This document shows positions 43,538 through 52,040 of a stretch of 64,000 nt of DNA, piece by piece. Made by a program: the position numbers and the translations under genes. This DNA is from Thauera aromatica_A (GTDB lineage Bacteria; Pseudomonadota; Gammaproteobacteria; Burkholderiales; Rhodocyclaceae). Position 1 is the first letter of the stretch; every line of letters starts with the position of its first letter. The DNA is taken from NCBI RefSeq assembly GCF_023093595.1, contig NZ_JALLIK010000110.1:124001-188000 (forward strand), read 5' to 3'. Below the pieces are notes generated by a model. It was not told where the DNA came from, searched no databases, and worked only from the letters and a program-made list of their open reading frames with translations.

Positions 43538-45118
43538 TCAGAATTCCACGAACAGCAGCGGCATTTCGCCCGCTTCGCCCAGGCTGTAGCCCGAAGCGCG
43601 CTGCGCCGCCTGGCGGGCGAATTCGAGATCGGCCGGATAGTCGGCATGGACACGGTACAGGGCCTCGCCGCGGCGCACCGACTCGCCGAGTTTTTTCAGC
43701 AGATCCACCCCCGCGCCCTGGACCTTGGGCGCGCCGGCGAGGCGGGCGATGCGCGCGAGCTGGTGGTTGTCGATGCCGATGACCATGCCGTCGGCTTCGG
43801 CGCGGGCCTCGAAGTTCAGGCGTGCGAGCCGGGGCGCATTGTGGTCGAAGGGCTTCGCCCCCTGGGCGCGGACGATGGCGTCCATCTTCGCCAGCGCGCG
43901 CCCCGAGTCGAGGATGTCGCGCGCGATCGCGAAACCGTCGCCGCCGCGCACGTCGGGGTCGAACTCGAGCATGCGCCCGGCCAGGCGCAAGGCCTTCTGG
44001 CGCAGGTCGTTGGGTGCGCGCGGGTCGTTCTCGAGCACGCGCATCACGTCGCGCGCCTCCAGCACCGGGCCGATGCCGTTGCCCACCGGCTGGCGGCCGT
44101 CGGTGATGACGACGTCGATCGCCAGGTTCATGCGCCCGGCGACGAACTCGAACAGCTTGCGCAGGCGCTGCGCCTCGGGCATCGAACGCACCTTGGCGCT
44201 GGGCCCGACCGGGATATCGAGCAGGAGATGGGTGGAGCCGGCAGCGACTTTCTTGGACAGAATCGAGGCCACCATCTGCCCCGGCGAGTCGATCGACAGC
44301 GGACGCTCGACCGAGATCAGCACGTCGTCGGCCGGCGACAGGTGGGCGGTGCCGCCCCACGCCAGACAGCCACGATGGGCGCGGACGATGTCGGACAAGT
44401 CCTCCATCGGCAGCTCGACGTTGGCCAGCACTTCCATGGTGTCGGCGGTGCCTGCGGGCGAAGTGATCGCGCGCGACGAGGTCTTCGGGCACAGCATGCC
44501 GTGGGCGGCGACGATCGGCACCACCAGCATCGAAGTGCGGTTGCCGGGAATGCCGCCGATGCAGTGCTTGTCCACCACCGGGCGCTCGCGCCAGTCGAGG
44601 CGCTGCCCGACCGCGGCCATCGCCTCGGTGAGGAACAGCACTTCCTCGCGGTCGAGCTCGCCCTGGTTGCTGGCGACGACGAAGGCGGTCAGCTCGATCT
44701 TCGAATAGCGGTGCTCGGCGATGTCGCGCACGATCGCGCGGAAGTCCTCACGGCCGAGGCGCTCGCCGGCGATCTTGCGGTGCAGCGCAGGAATCGACGA
44801 CGGCGGCTCGGCCTGCGCGATCATCGCCGGGTGGCCGTCGTCCACGCCCATCTGGGCGAAGGCGTCGATCGACAGGCCGATTTCGCCGCAGCCGACGATC
44901 GCCGGATCATCGACGACGTTGAGGGTGGCGAGGATGCGCCGGCCGTTGGCGCGCACTTCGACCTTGGCCAGGGCCTGGAAGCCTTCGGCGCGGTAGATCG
45001 CGCACTCGCGGTGCAGGTAGGCGACGTTCTCGCGGTAAGTGTCGACCGCCACCCGGCGCAGCGTGAGCGGAAAGGCGGCTTCGCCCTCGCCGGGCGGGGA
45101 AGGAAGATCGGCGTTCAT
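43538..45118 (-). CDS. Thymidine phosphorylase family protein, AMP-phosphorylase type
   Basis: A 526-residue protein, longer than E. coli DeoA (440) because of an N-terminal domain of about 90 residues, as in archaeal AMP phosphorylase. Signature motifs are KHCIGGIPGNRTSMLVVPIV (about 200-219) and KTSSRAITSPAGTADTMEVL (about 235-254). Characterised archaeal relatives phosphorolyse AMP/CMP/UMP to ribose-1,5-bisphosphate and free base. The bacterial substrate is inferred. It is upstream of a PRPP synthetase homologue, suggesting nucleotide or PRPP recycling. Confidence 0.9.
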   Translation of the reverse strand: MNADLPSPPGEGEAAFPLTLRRVAVDTYRENVAYLHRECAIYRAEGFQALAKVEVRANGRRILATLNVVDDPAIVGCGEIGLSIDAFAQMGVDDGHPAMIAQAEPPSSIPALHRKIAGERLGREDFRAIVRDIAEHRYSKIELTAFVVASNQGELDREEVLFLTEAMAAVGQRLDWRERPVVDKHCIGGIPGNRTSMLVVPIVAAHGMLCPKTSSRAITSPAGTADTMEVLANVELPMEDLSDIVRAHRGCLAWGGTAHLSPADDVLISVERPLSIDSPGQMVASILSKKVAAGSTHLLLDIPVGPSAKVRSMPEAQRLRKLFEFVAGRMNLAIDVVITDGRQPVGNGIGPVLEARDVMRVLENDPRAPNDLRQKALRLAGRMLEFDPDVRGGDGFAIARDILDSGRALAKMDAIVRAQGAKPFDHNAPRLARLNFEARAEADGMVIGIDNHQLARIARLAGAPKVQGAGVDLLKKLGESVRRGEALYRVHADYPADLEFARQAAQRASGYSLGEAGEMPLLFVEF

Positions 45119-45263
45119 GGCATCAAGATTACACCCGCGGCGAGCGTAACGCAGACCTCCGCGGCGAACCCGGGCCGCAACTCCCCCCCTCCCGCACCAC
45201 CGGCCGCCACGCTGCGGCGGGCCGGATGGGCGCGGGCGTGCCCGCGGAAAAGCCTCCCCCGGC

Positions 45264-46001
45264 TCAGCCGGTGAGTTCGCGCAGATCGGCCACCGGCTCG
45301 GCGCCAAAGCCCTCATCGAGCAGGTAATCGACGAGGTGCATCGCGGCTTCCTCCGGCGCCACCAAGCCGCCGCTGCGCTGCATTTCGGCGAAGCGGTCGC
45401 GCAGCGGAAAGCGCGCCAGCGGCGTGGCACGGATTTCGGCCTGCATGCCGGTGTCGAGCACGCCCGGCGCCAGGCTGCAGATGCGCAGCCCCTCCACGCC
45501 GTCGGCCGCCACCGCGCGTGCGTGGTGGTCGAGCGCGGCCTTGGTCGCGCAATACACGCTCCAGCCCGGATAGGGCTTGCGCGCGGCGCCGCTGGAGACG
45601 TGCAGCACGCGGCGGATGCAGGACGCTGGAGCCGCGGCGCACAGGGCGGCGCTCAGCATCAGCGGCGCAGCGACGTTGAGCGTCACCGCACGCGCCACCG
45701 CAACGGGGTCCTGCAGCGCGGGCGGGCCCATCGGCTGCAGCGTGCCGGCGTTGTTCACCAGCAGCGCCGTACCGGCGTCGGCCAGCCAAGCATGCAGCGC
45801 AGGGTCTTCCAGCCACGCGGCAAGCGCAGCAGGATCGGCGAGATCGAGCACTGCCTCCTGCAGCAGGCCGGGGTGGCGTGCCGCCAGCACCGGGTTGGTA
45901 TGGCGCGCGAGCCCCAGCACCGCAATCCCGCGTGCGAGCAGCTCGTCGGCAAGGGCGGCACCGAGGCCGCGGCTATGGCCGCTGACGATGGCCTTGATCA
46001 T
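45264..46001 (-). CDS. Short-chain dehydrogenase/reductase (sepiapterin-reductase-like)
   Basis: A 245-residue NAD(P)-dependent oxidoreductase starting MIKAIVSGHSRGLGAALA. The dinucleotide motif is GHSRGLG (residues 8-14), with NNAG (about 90), catalytic Ser in HVSSGAA and YxxxK in YCATK (about 160). The substrate is unknown; the variant GHSRGLG in place of TGxxxGIG resembles YueD/sepiapterin-reductase-like members. A standalone gene between the CopD-like and phosphorylase genes. Confidence 0.9.
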   Translation of the reverse strand: MIKAIVSGHSRGLGAALADELLARGIAVLGLARHTNPVLAARHPGLLQEAVLDLADPAALAAWLEDPALHAWLADAGTALLVNNAGTLQPMGPPALQDPVAVARAVTLNVAAPLMLSAALCAAAPASCIRRVLHVSSGAARKPYPGWSVYCATKAALDHHARAVAADGVEGLRICSLAPGVLDTGMQAEIRATPLARFPLRDRFAEMQRSGGLVAPEEAAMHLVDYLLDEGFGAEPVADLRELTG

Positions 46002-46107
46002 GTGAATTTTCTCCTCGTCGCGACCATCGCCGCACGCCACGCGCCCGCCGCCACGGGGCGGGGCGAGGCGTCACGGCGGGCACACCCCACCGGGCTGCCG
46101 GCCGGCG

Positions 46108-46569
46108 TCAGCCGAACAGCTGCCCCGCGGTCGCGAGCGCGATCGTCAGCAGGCCGAGGACGAGGTTCGTCCCCACCAGCTGGCGGATGCGCCCGAGCGC
46201 GGCGCCGGCGCCTTTCCAGTCCGCGGCCTCCACTCCTCTGGCGAGAGCGGCATAGGGCACGAACACCACGTACACGAAGATCGCCATCATCGCCAGCCCG
46301 AGCAGCAGCATCAGGTGCTGGTTGAGCGGCGCCGCGGCGAAGCCGGCGCGCCCGATCAGCAGCAGACCGCTGCCGAGCACCGCCGCCACCGCCACCCACA
46401 CCCAGGTGAAAAAGCGCGCCAGCACGCCCCGCCACAGGCGCAGCCGCGGCGGCGGCTCAAGCTGGCTGGCCGCTTCCGGGCGCAGGCACATGTAGGCGAA
46501 GAACATGCCGCCGACCCAGACCACGACACCGGCGACGTGCAGCAGCAGCAAGAGGGGATCGAGCATCAT
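46108..46569 (-). CDS. CopD-like four-helix inner-membrane protein
   Basis: A 153-residue protein with four hydrophobic helices (about residues 4-25, 48-70, 82-103 and 128-150) starting MMLDPLLLLLHVAGVVVWVG. The first-helix LLHVAGVVVWVGGMFF is typical of the CopD/YozB-like group, whose members include copper-linked and haem-linked proteins; conserved His are at about 11 and 83. The exact role is unknown. A second ATG immediately follows the first. Confidence 0.75.
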   Translation of the reverse strand: MMLDPLLLLLHVAGVVVWVGGMFFAYMCLRPEAASQLEPPPRLRLWRGVLARFFTWVWVAVAAVLGSGLLLIGRAGFAAAPLNQHLMLLLGLAMMAIFVYVVFVPYAALARGVEAADWKGAGAALGRIRQLVGTNLVLGLLTIALATAGQLFG

Positions 46570-46926
46570 GATTGCGGACTCCCGGGCGGACAGGTAAAGG
46601 AGATTGTGCCGCAAATGCGCCCCGCGCGCGCGCATCGAAACGGCGCATACGGGTTCCCCCGGGGCGCCGGCCGGGTACAGGCCCCCCGCGCACGCATCGA
46701 AACCGCGGCGGCCCGCGCCCCTGCACAGGGAGATGGCAAAACGGCGGCGGCGTCCCGGCTCCGGTGGCACAGCCGCGGTTCGAACTGGGCGATAATCGCC
46801 CCACCCTTGCGCACATCCGCCCTGCCGCAAGCCACCCTCTGCGGGGCGGGCGCGAGGCGGCATTCTTCACCCTTCCGGCCCCTTCGAGCCCCCCGTCCCG
46901 CAGCCCGGTCCCTGCCGCCCCGCCCC
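46570..46926. other. Intergenic region before the PhoD-like gene
   Basis: A 357-base gap between divergent genes. A 14-15-base direct repeat around GCATCGAAAC occurs at about 46632 and 46694. No convincing promoter pair, hairpin with T tract or small gene is seen. Confidence 0.45.
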
Positions 46927-49008
46927 ATGCCGACCTCCCCCAGCGTCCCGTCGTCCGCCCCCGCCGCGCCCCTCGTCCTCGCCGGCCCGATCCTGCGCCG
47001 GCTCACGCCCGCGCGACTGACGATCTGGCTCGCCCTGCGCACCCCGGCGCGGGTCCGCCTGAGCCTGGACGCCGGCGACGGCACCCCACGCCGCCACACC
47101 CTCGCGCCGGGCGAGGCCGGCTGCCGCCATCTCGCCGCCGGTGCCCGGCTGCATTACCTGCTGCTCGAGCTGGCGCTCGATCCCGCGCTGCCCACCGGCT
47201 GCTGGATCGGCTACGACCTGGCGCTGCAGCCCCTCGACGGCGACGAGCCGGTCTGGCAGGGCTGGCAGGACTGGGCGCCGGACCTGTGCTATCCGGGCAA
47301 AAGCTCGCCCGGCTTCGTCCTGATGCCCACGGTGCACGCCCTGCTCCACGGCTCCTGCCGCAGGCCGCACCACCTCGGCGGCGATGGCCTGGCCGCCGCC
47401 GACCGCCTGCTCGCGCGCTGCATCGCCGCCGGCACGGACCGCCCCGGCACCGCCACAGGCGGCACCGACGAGGACGCTGCCGGTAGCGGCCACACCGCAC
47501 CCGCCGCGCCTCCGGGCCACGGCGCCGACGCGGACGGCGACGCGCTCCCCGCCTGGCCCTCGGCGCTGGTCATGACCGGCGACCAGATCTACGCCGACGA
47601 CGTCGCCGGCCCCATGCTGCGCGCGATCCACCGCCTGATTGCCGCCCTCGGCCTGCCCGCCGAAGCCCTCCCCGGCACCGACGATCCCGCCCTCGCCGAA
47701 CCCGGCGCGCTGTATGCGCACCCGGCCGGCTACTACCGGCGCGAAGCCCTGCTGCCGCGCCTGCCCCACCACCGCGCGCTGGTCGACATCCTGTTCGGCG
47801 GCGCGGAAAAACCGGTATTCACCACCGCGAACGCGCACAACCACCTGATCACCCTCGCCGAAGTGCTGGCGATGTACCTGCTGGTGTGGTCGCCCGTTCC
47901 CTGGCAGGGACTGGAGATCGACCCGCCGCCCACGCTCGATGCCCGCGAACGTGCGCTGTTCGCGCAGGAGCAGCGCGCACTCGAAGCCTTCGTCGCCGAG
48001 CTGCCGGCGGTGCGCCGGGTATTCGCCCACCTGCCGGTGGCGATGATCTTCGACGACCACGACATCACCGACGACTGGAACCTGAGCCGCGAGTGGGAGG
48101 AAACCGCCTACGGCCACGCCTTCTCGCGCCGTGTGCTGGGCAACGCGCTCGCCGCCTACCTGATCAACCAAGGCTGGGGCAACTGCCCCGAAGCCTTCCC
48201 CCCGGCGCTGCTCGACGCCCTCGCCGGCGCGCTGGCCGCGCCGGGCAGCGCGGCCCACGACGCCTGCCTCGAGCGGCTGCAGGCCTTCGATGCCTGGCAC
48301 TACGCATGGCCGACCACGCCACCGCTGGTGGTGATCGACACCCGCACCCACCGCTGGCGCTCCGAGCTCGCCGCCCGCCGCCCCTCCGGGCTGCTGGACT
48401 GGGAGGCGCTGACCGACCTCCAGCACACCCTGCGCGGCCACCCCGCGGTGCTGCTGGTATCGCCGGCACCGATCTTCGGCGTCAAGCTGATCGAAGTGAT
48501 CCAGCGCCTGTTCACCTGGCTCGGCCACCCGCTACTGGTCGATGCGGAAAACTGGATGGCGCACCGCGGCGCGGCCCAGGCGATCCTCAACATCTTCCGC
48601 CACCGCAAGACGCCGCAGCACTTCGTCGTCCTCTCCGGCGACGTCCATTACTCCTTCGTCTATGACGTCGAGCTCCGCGGCCGGGTGCGCGGACCGGACA
48701 TCTGGCAGATCTGCAGCAGCGGAGTGCGCAACGAATTCCCCCCGCGCCTGCTCGCCGTGCTCGACCGCGCCAACCGCTGGCTGTATTCGCCGCGCTCGCC
48801 ACTGAACTGGCTCACCCGCCGGCGCCGGATGCGGGTGATCCCGCGCACTCCGGAAGGTGCCGCCCCCGGGCGCCGGCTGCTCAACGGCAGCGGCATCGGC
48901 CTCGTCGAACTCGATGCCGACGGCGCGCCGTGGCGCATCCGCGAACTCCTCGGCGACGGCCGCAGCGTGCGCTTCCTGCGCGCGGAAGACGAGTCACGCT
49001 GGGAGTGA
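46927..49008 (+). CDS. PhoD-like metallophosphatase
   Basis: A 693-residue protein of the alkaline phosphatase D / metallophosphatase superfamily. Metal-ligand motifs are GDQIYADD (about residue 218), DDHDITDDWN (about 377) and GDVHYS (about 572). An N-terminal beta-sandwich-like domain (about 20-110) precedes the catalytic core. No signal peptide or Tat motif is apparent, so it may be cytoplasmic, unlike classical PhoD. A disordered Gly/Asp/Ala stretch (about 178-212) interrupts the core. Substrate unknown; phosphodiesters are likely for the family. Confidence 0.85.
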   Translation: MPTSPSVPSSAPAAPLVLAGPILRRLTPARLTIWLALRTPARVRLSLDAGDGTPRRHTLAPGEAGCRHLAAGARLHYLLLELALDPALPTGCWIGYDLALQPLDGDEPVWQGWQDWAPDLCYPGKSSPGFVLMPTVHALLHGSCRRPHHLGGDGLAAADRLLARCIAAGTDRPGTATGGTDEDAAGSGHTAPAAPPGHGADADGDALPAWPSALVMTGDQIYADDVAGPMLRAIHRLIAALGLPAEALPGTDDPALAEPGALYAHPAGYYRREALLPRLPHHRALVDILFGGAEKPVFTTANAHNHLITLAEVLAMYLLVWSPVPWQGLEIDPPPTLDARERALFAQEQRALEAFVAELPAVRRVFAHLPVAMIFDDHDITDDWNLSREWEETAYGHAFSRRVLGNALAAYLINQGWGNCPEAFPPALLDALAGALAAPGSAAHDACLERLQAFDAWHYAWPTTPPLVVIDTRTHRWRSELAARRPSGLLDWEALTDLQHTLRGHPAVLLVSPAPIFGVKLIEVIQRLFTWLGHPLLVDAENWMAHRGAAQAILNIFRHRKTPQHFVVLSGDVHYSFVYDVELRGRVRGPDIWQICSSGVRNEFPPRLLAVLDRANRWLYSPRSPLNWLTRRRRMRVIPRTPEGAAPGRRLLNGSGIGLVELDADGAPWRIRELLGDGRSVRFLRAEDESRWE

Positions 49009-49126
49009 GGCGCCCCGCCGGGCGCGTTCCCGAGCCGCGCCGCCGGATCGGGCTTGGTCCCGCCCCCCACCCGGGAGTACAGTCCGCGCCACTCCACTCT
49101 TTCCGCACAAGCTCCAGCACCCGCCC

Positions 49127-49978
49127 ATGACCACCGCGCCCACCGCCCCGCCCGCCGCCCATTCCGAAATCCGCCCCGGGCAGTCGATCGAACTGCTCAA
49201 ACAGCTCCACATCCTGACCCGCGACGGCAAGCTCAACCAGGACAGCCGACGCAAGCTCAAGCAGGTCTATCACCTCTACCAGTTCATCGAGCCGCTGCTC
49301 GCCGAGGCGCTCGCCGCCCGCCCCGAGATCGAGCTCGTCGACCACGGCGCGGGAAAGTCCTACCTCGGCTTCATCCTCTACGACCTGTTCTTCAGGCAGC
49401 ACGCGCCCGCCGGACGCATCCACGGCATCGAGACCCGCGACGAGCTGGTGATGAGCTCGCGCCGGCTCGCCGACAAGCTCGGCTTTTCCGCCGGGATGCG
49501 CTTTCACAACCTGAGCGTGGCCGACTCGATCACGTCGGCGCGCCTGCCCGCGCGCATCGACCTCGTCACCGCGCTCCACGCCTGCGACACCGCCACCGAC
49601 GACGCAATCCGTTTCGCCCTCGAAAAACAGGCCCGCTTCATCGTCCTGGTGCCGTGCTGCCAGGCCGAAGTCGCCGCCGTGCTGCGCAAGCACAAAGCGC
49701 AGGCACTCAGGCACAGCCTCGCCGAGCTGTGGCGCCACCCGCTGCACACCCGCGAGTTCGGCAGCCACCTCACCAACGTGCTGCGCTGCCTGCAGCTCGA
49801 AGCGCACGGCTACCAGGTCAGCGTCACCGAGCTGGTGGGCTGGGAGCATTCGATGAAGAACGAGCTGATCATCGCCCGCCGCCACGACCAGCCCGGCCGC
49901 CGCGCCGCCGAACGGCTCGCCGAGCTGCTCGCCACGCTCGGGCTGGAAGAGCTGGAAACGCGCTTTTTCAAACCCTGA
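49127..49978 (+). CDS. Class I SAM-dependent methyltransferase (Methyltransf_32 type)
   Basis: A 283-residue protein with the SAM-binding motif LVDHGAGKSYLGFILYDL (about residues 73-90), an acidic loop (GIETRDEL), ALHACDTATDDAI (about 151-163) and VPCCQAEV (about 178-185). These match the Methyltransf_32/METTL25-like group, putative RNA methyltransferases. The target is unknown. The ATG lies 118 bases after the PhoD stop; no strong ribosome site is visible. Confidence 0.82.
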   Translation: MTTAPTAPPAAHSEIRPGQSIELLKQLHILTRDGKLNQDSRRKLKQVYHLYQFIEPLLAEALAARPEIELVDHGAGKSYLGFILYDLFFRQHAPAGRIHGIETRDELVMSSRRLADKLGFSAGMRFHNLSVADSITSARLPARIDLVTALHACDTATDDAIRFALEKQARFIVLVPCCQAEVAAVLRKHKAQALRHSLAELWRHPLHTREFGSHLTNVLRCLQLEAHGYQVSVTELVGWEHSMKNELIIARRHDQPGRRAAERLAELLATLGLEELETRFFKP

Positions 49979-50071
49979 GCAAGGCCGGCCCCGGCTGTAG
50001 CACCCATGTAACACCGTGTTGCGAAACTGCCCTTCCTGATTTCATTCCTTTCATCCGGTCAAGGAGAAACC

Positions 50072-51112
50072 ATGAAGGCCAAGCTCATCACCCTGGCGCT
50101 CGCGGGCGCCGTGTCCACGCCGCTGCTGGCGCAGTCCAATGTCACCGTGTATGGCGTCGCCGACACTTACTTCGGCTACGCCAAGTACGACGACAACAAA
50201 TTCACCGGGGTCAATAGCGGCGGCCTGTCGGGTTCGCGCCTCGGCTTCAAGGGCAGCGAAGACCTCGGCAACGGCCTGAAGGCGCTGTTCACCCTCGAAT
50301 ACACCCTGAGCCTGGACAAGAACGAAGGCGTCGGCACCGGCGGTGCACGTCAGCAGTTCGTCGCCCTGCAGGGCGGCTTCGGCTTTCTCGGCCTCGGCCG
50401 CCAGTACGCTCCCGGCTATTTCGTGAACAAGTACGACGCCACCGCCGGCTCGAGCGCGCTCAGCCCGCAGATCCAGCTCGCCAAGGCGGCCGGGGCGACG
50501 ATCGACGCCGGCAGCGGCTCGCGCTTCGACAACGCGATCAACTACAAGTCGCCCGACTTCGGCGGCTTCAGCGTCAATGCGATCTACGGCTTCAACGAGA
50601 CCAACCAGGACGACGACCGCCGCCGCAACGACAAGCTCGGCCTCGGTCTCGAATACAAGAACGGCCCCCTCGCCGCCGGCCTGACCTTCCAGCAGATCGA
50701 AGGCGGCGACGAGCGCGATGACCAGAAGGAATGGATGCTCGGCGCCGCCTACGATTTCGGCGCGCTGAAAGTGCTCGGCTCCTACCAGCAGGTCAAGGAC
50801 GCCATCGGCAAGGCGGGCGACACCGACAAGATCGTCCAGCTCGGCGCCGTCGTCCCCGCCGGCAGCGGCAAGGTCCATGTCGCCTGGGGCAAGCTCGACG
50901 CCGACCAGGGCAGCGACTACGACGTCAAGTCCTGGGTGCTCGCCTACACCTACCCGATGTCCAAGCGCACCACGCTGTACACCGGCTTCCTGCGCAACGA
51001 CAACGGCAGCCTGACCAAGCAGACCAACCTCGCCAGCAACAAGATCGACGGCGCCGATGTCTTCGGCGAAGACAGCGACAACTTCGTCGTCGGCCTGCGC
51101 CACACCTTCTGA
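50072..51112 (+). CDS. Trimeric general porin (Gram-negative porin family), copy 1
   Basis: A 346-residue outer-membrane porin with signal peptide MKAKLITLALAGAVSTPLLA and mature start QSNVTVYGVADTYFGYAKYD. It has the 16-stranded beta-barrel composition and the C-terminal Phe (VGLRHTF) needed for BAM-dependent insertion. AAGGAGA precedes the ATG. It is a paralogue of the convergent porin at 52041-53114 and is followed by a strong terminator. Confidence 0.94.
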   Translation: MKAKLITLALAGAVSTPLLAQSNVTVYGVADTYFGYAKYDDNKFTGVNSGGLSGSRLGFKGSEDLGNGLKALFTLEYTLSLDKNEGVGTGGARQQFVALQGGFGFLGLGRQYAPGYFVNKYDATAGSSALSPQIQLAKAAGATIDAGSGSRFDNAINYKSPDFGGFSVNAIYGFNETNQDDDRRRNDKLGLGLEYKNGPLAAGLTFQQIEGGDERDDQKEWMLGAAYDFGALKVLGSYQQVKDAIGKAGDTDKIVQLGAVVPAGSGKVHVAWGKLDADQGSDYDVKSWVLAYTYPMSKRTTLYTGFLRNDNGSLTKQTNLASNKIDGADVFGEDSDNFVVGLRHTF

Positions 51113-51133
51113 GCCCGGCCGCGGCCACTTCGA

Positions 51134-51159
51134 ACGGGCGCCTGGGCGCCCGTTTTTTT
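51134..51159 (+). terminator. Rho-independent terminator of porin copy 1
   Basis: An 8-bp GC-rich stem (ACGGGCGC with GCGCCCGT, loop CTGG) followed by seven T, 21 bases after the porin stop. Confidence 0.9.
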
Positions 51160-51214
51160 CGGGGGGGAGGGACGGCAGGGGAAAGTCGTGTCCTCGTAAT
51201 CCCACCCGCCTGAA

Positions 51215-51628
51215 TCAGGCACGGCTTTCGCGCCTTCCCAGTCCTTCTGCGATCAGCGTCAGCACCAGCGTATTGAGCGACACGCCTTCGGCCCTGGCGC
51301 GTGTGGTGAGCTTGGCGTGGATGGATTTCGGCACACGAGCGACGAACTTGCCGGACGCGCCCGGCGCGGCCGCATCGTCCGGGCTGAATGACGGTGCGGG
51401 AATGTCGCGCCCCATGTCGGCAAGTGCGGAAACCACGGCAATGAACGCATCGCGCCCATGTTCGACCGCCTCGGCCTCGGTTTCGCCATCGGACATGCAG
51501 CCGGGAAGATCGGGAAAAGTAATCAGGTAGCCGCCGCCGTCCTCCGCGGCAATCGGACTGATGATGTGCGCGTAAGCCTCGAACGGCCAGGGCGGAACGA
51601 CGCGGGGAATGCTCTCGACTTCGCTCAT
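51215..51628 (-). CDS. hicB: HicB-family antitoxin
   Basis: A 137-residue antitoxin with the HicB degraded-RNase-H-like domain (YLITFPDLPGCMSDGETEAE, about residues 34-53) and a C-terminal ribbon-helix-helix (ARVPKSIHAKLTTRARAEG, about 97-115) for DNA binding. It neutralises HicA and represses the operon in characterised systems. Its ATG overlaps the hicA stop by four bases. Confidence 0.9.
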   Translation of the reverse strand: MSEVESIPRVVPPWPFEAYAHIISPIAAEDGGGYLITFPDLPGCMSDGETEAEAVEHGRDAFIAVVSALADMGRDIPAPSFSPDDAAAPGASGKFVARVPKSIHAKLTTRARAEGVSLNTLVLTLIAEGLGRRESRA

Positions 51629-51870
51629 GCTTGCGACTCCTTCACTTTATCAACCAGCGCCACGAAGCGGCGCACATATACCGGCTTGATCGGTCGGTGT
51701 GCCGGGACGCTCAGCATTTCCGTCACCGCCTCATGCGAGAAGACATGGTGACTGCCACCCTCGCACCGGACCGCCATGCCCAACTGCCGTGCAACCGTCT
51801 GAAGTTGCTCGATCCGCCAATCGCGCGGGTTGTTGCGCATGGCTTCAAGTAGCTTGGTGGCGGCATTCAT
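51625..51870 (-). CDS. hicA: HicA-family mRNA interferase toxin
   Basis: An 81-residue double-stranded-RNA-binding-fold toxin; the catalytic His lies in EGGSHHVFSH (about residue 41). HicA cleaves mRNA when HicB is depleted. It is the first gene of hicAB, slightly longer than typical HicA (about 60-70) but complete. The pair sits between two porin genes in locally AT-richer sequence, consistent with acquisition. Confidence 0.88.
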   Translation of the reverse strand: MNAATKLLEAMRNNPRDWRIEQLQTVARQLGMAVRCEGGSHHVFSHEAVTEMLSVPAHRPIKPVYVRRFVALVDKVKESQA

Positions 51871-51883
51871 AAAATGATAGTAC

Positions 51884-51904
51884 TACTTGAAATATCATCA
51901 AGTA
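51884..51904 (-). promoter_or_regulatory. Candidate hicAB operator
   Basis: A perfect 7-bp inverted repeat TACTTGA / TCAAGTA with a 7-nt spacer ends 14 bases before the hicA ATG in an AT-rich stretch. A weak -10-like TACTAT lies between it and the ATG. Binding by the HicB ribbon-helix-helix domain is expected for the family but unproven here. Confidence 0.55.
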
Positions 51905-51989
51905 AGAAGACTGGCGAACGCAGAGTACCCATCTGAATCGGGACCCCACCTGGAAATAGCGCCCTTCGGTTTCCGCCGCCGTAGACGAC

Positions 51990-52013
51990 AAAACGGGCCC
52001 GAAGGCCCGTTTT
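51990..52013 (-). terminator. Rho-independent terminator of porin copy 2, possibly bidirectional
   Basis: A perfect 10-bp stem AAAACGGGCC / GGCCCGTTTT with loop CGAA, 27 bases beyond the porin stop on the minus strand; A and T tracts on both sides allow use in either direction. Confidence 0.88.
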
Positions 52014-52040
52014 GATTTTCCAAGCTGTCGGAAAGACAGA

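Noticed and set aside
46632..46710. A pair of GCATCGAAAC-containing direct repeats as part of a mobile element
   Set aside because: Only two short imperfect copies, with no terminal inverted repeats or transposase; likely chance in GC-rich DNA.
46867..48528. A 553-codon minus-strand frame opposite the PhoD-like gene
   Set aside because: The plus strand encodes all three metallophosphatase motifs; the minus frame is Gly/Arg/Val-rich noise.
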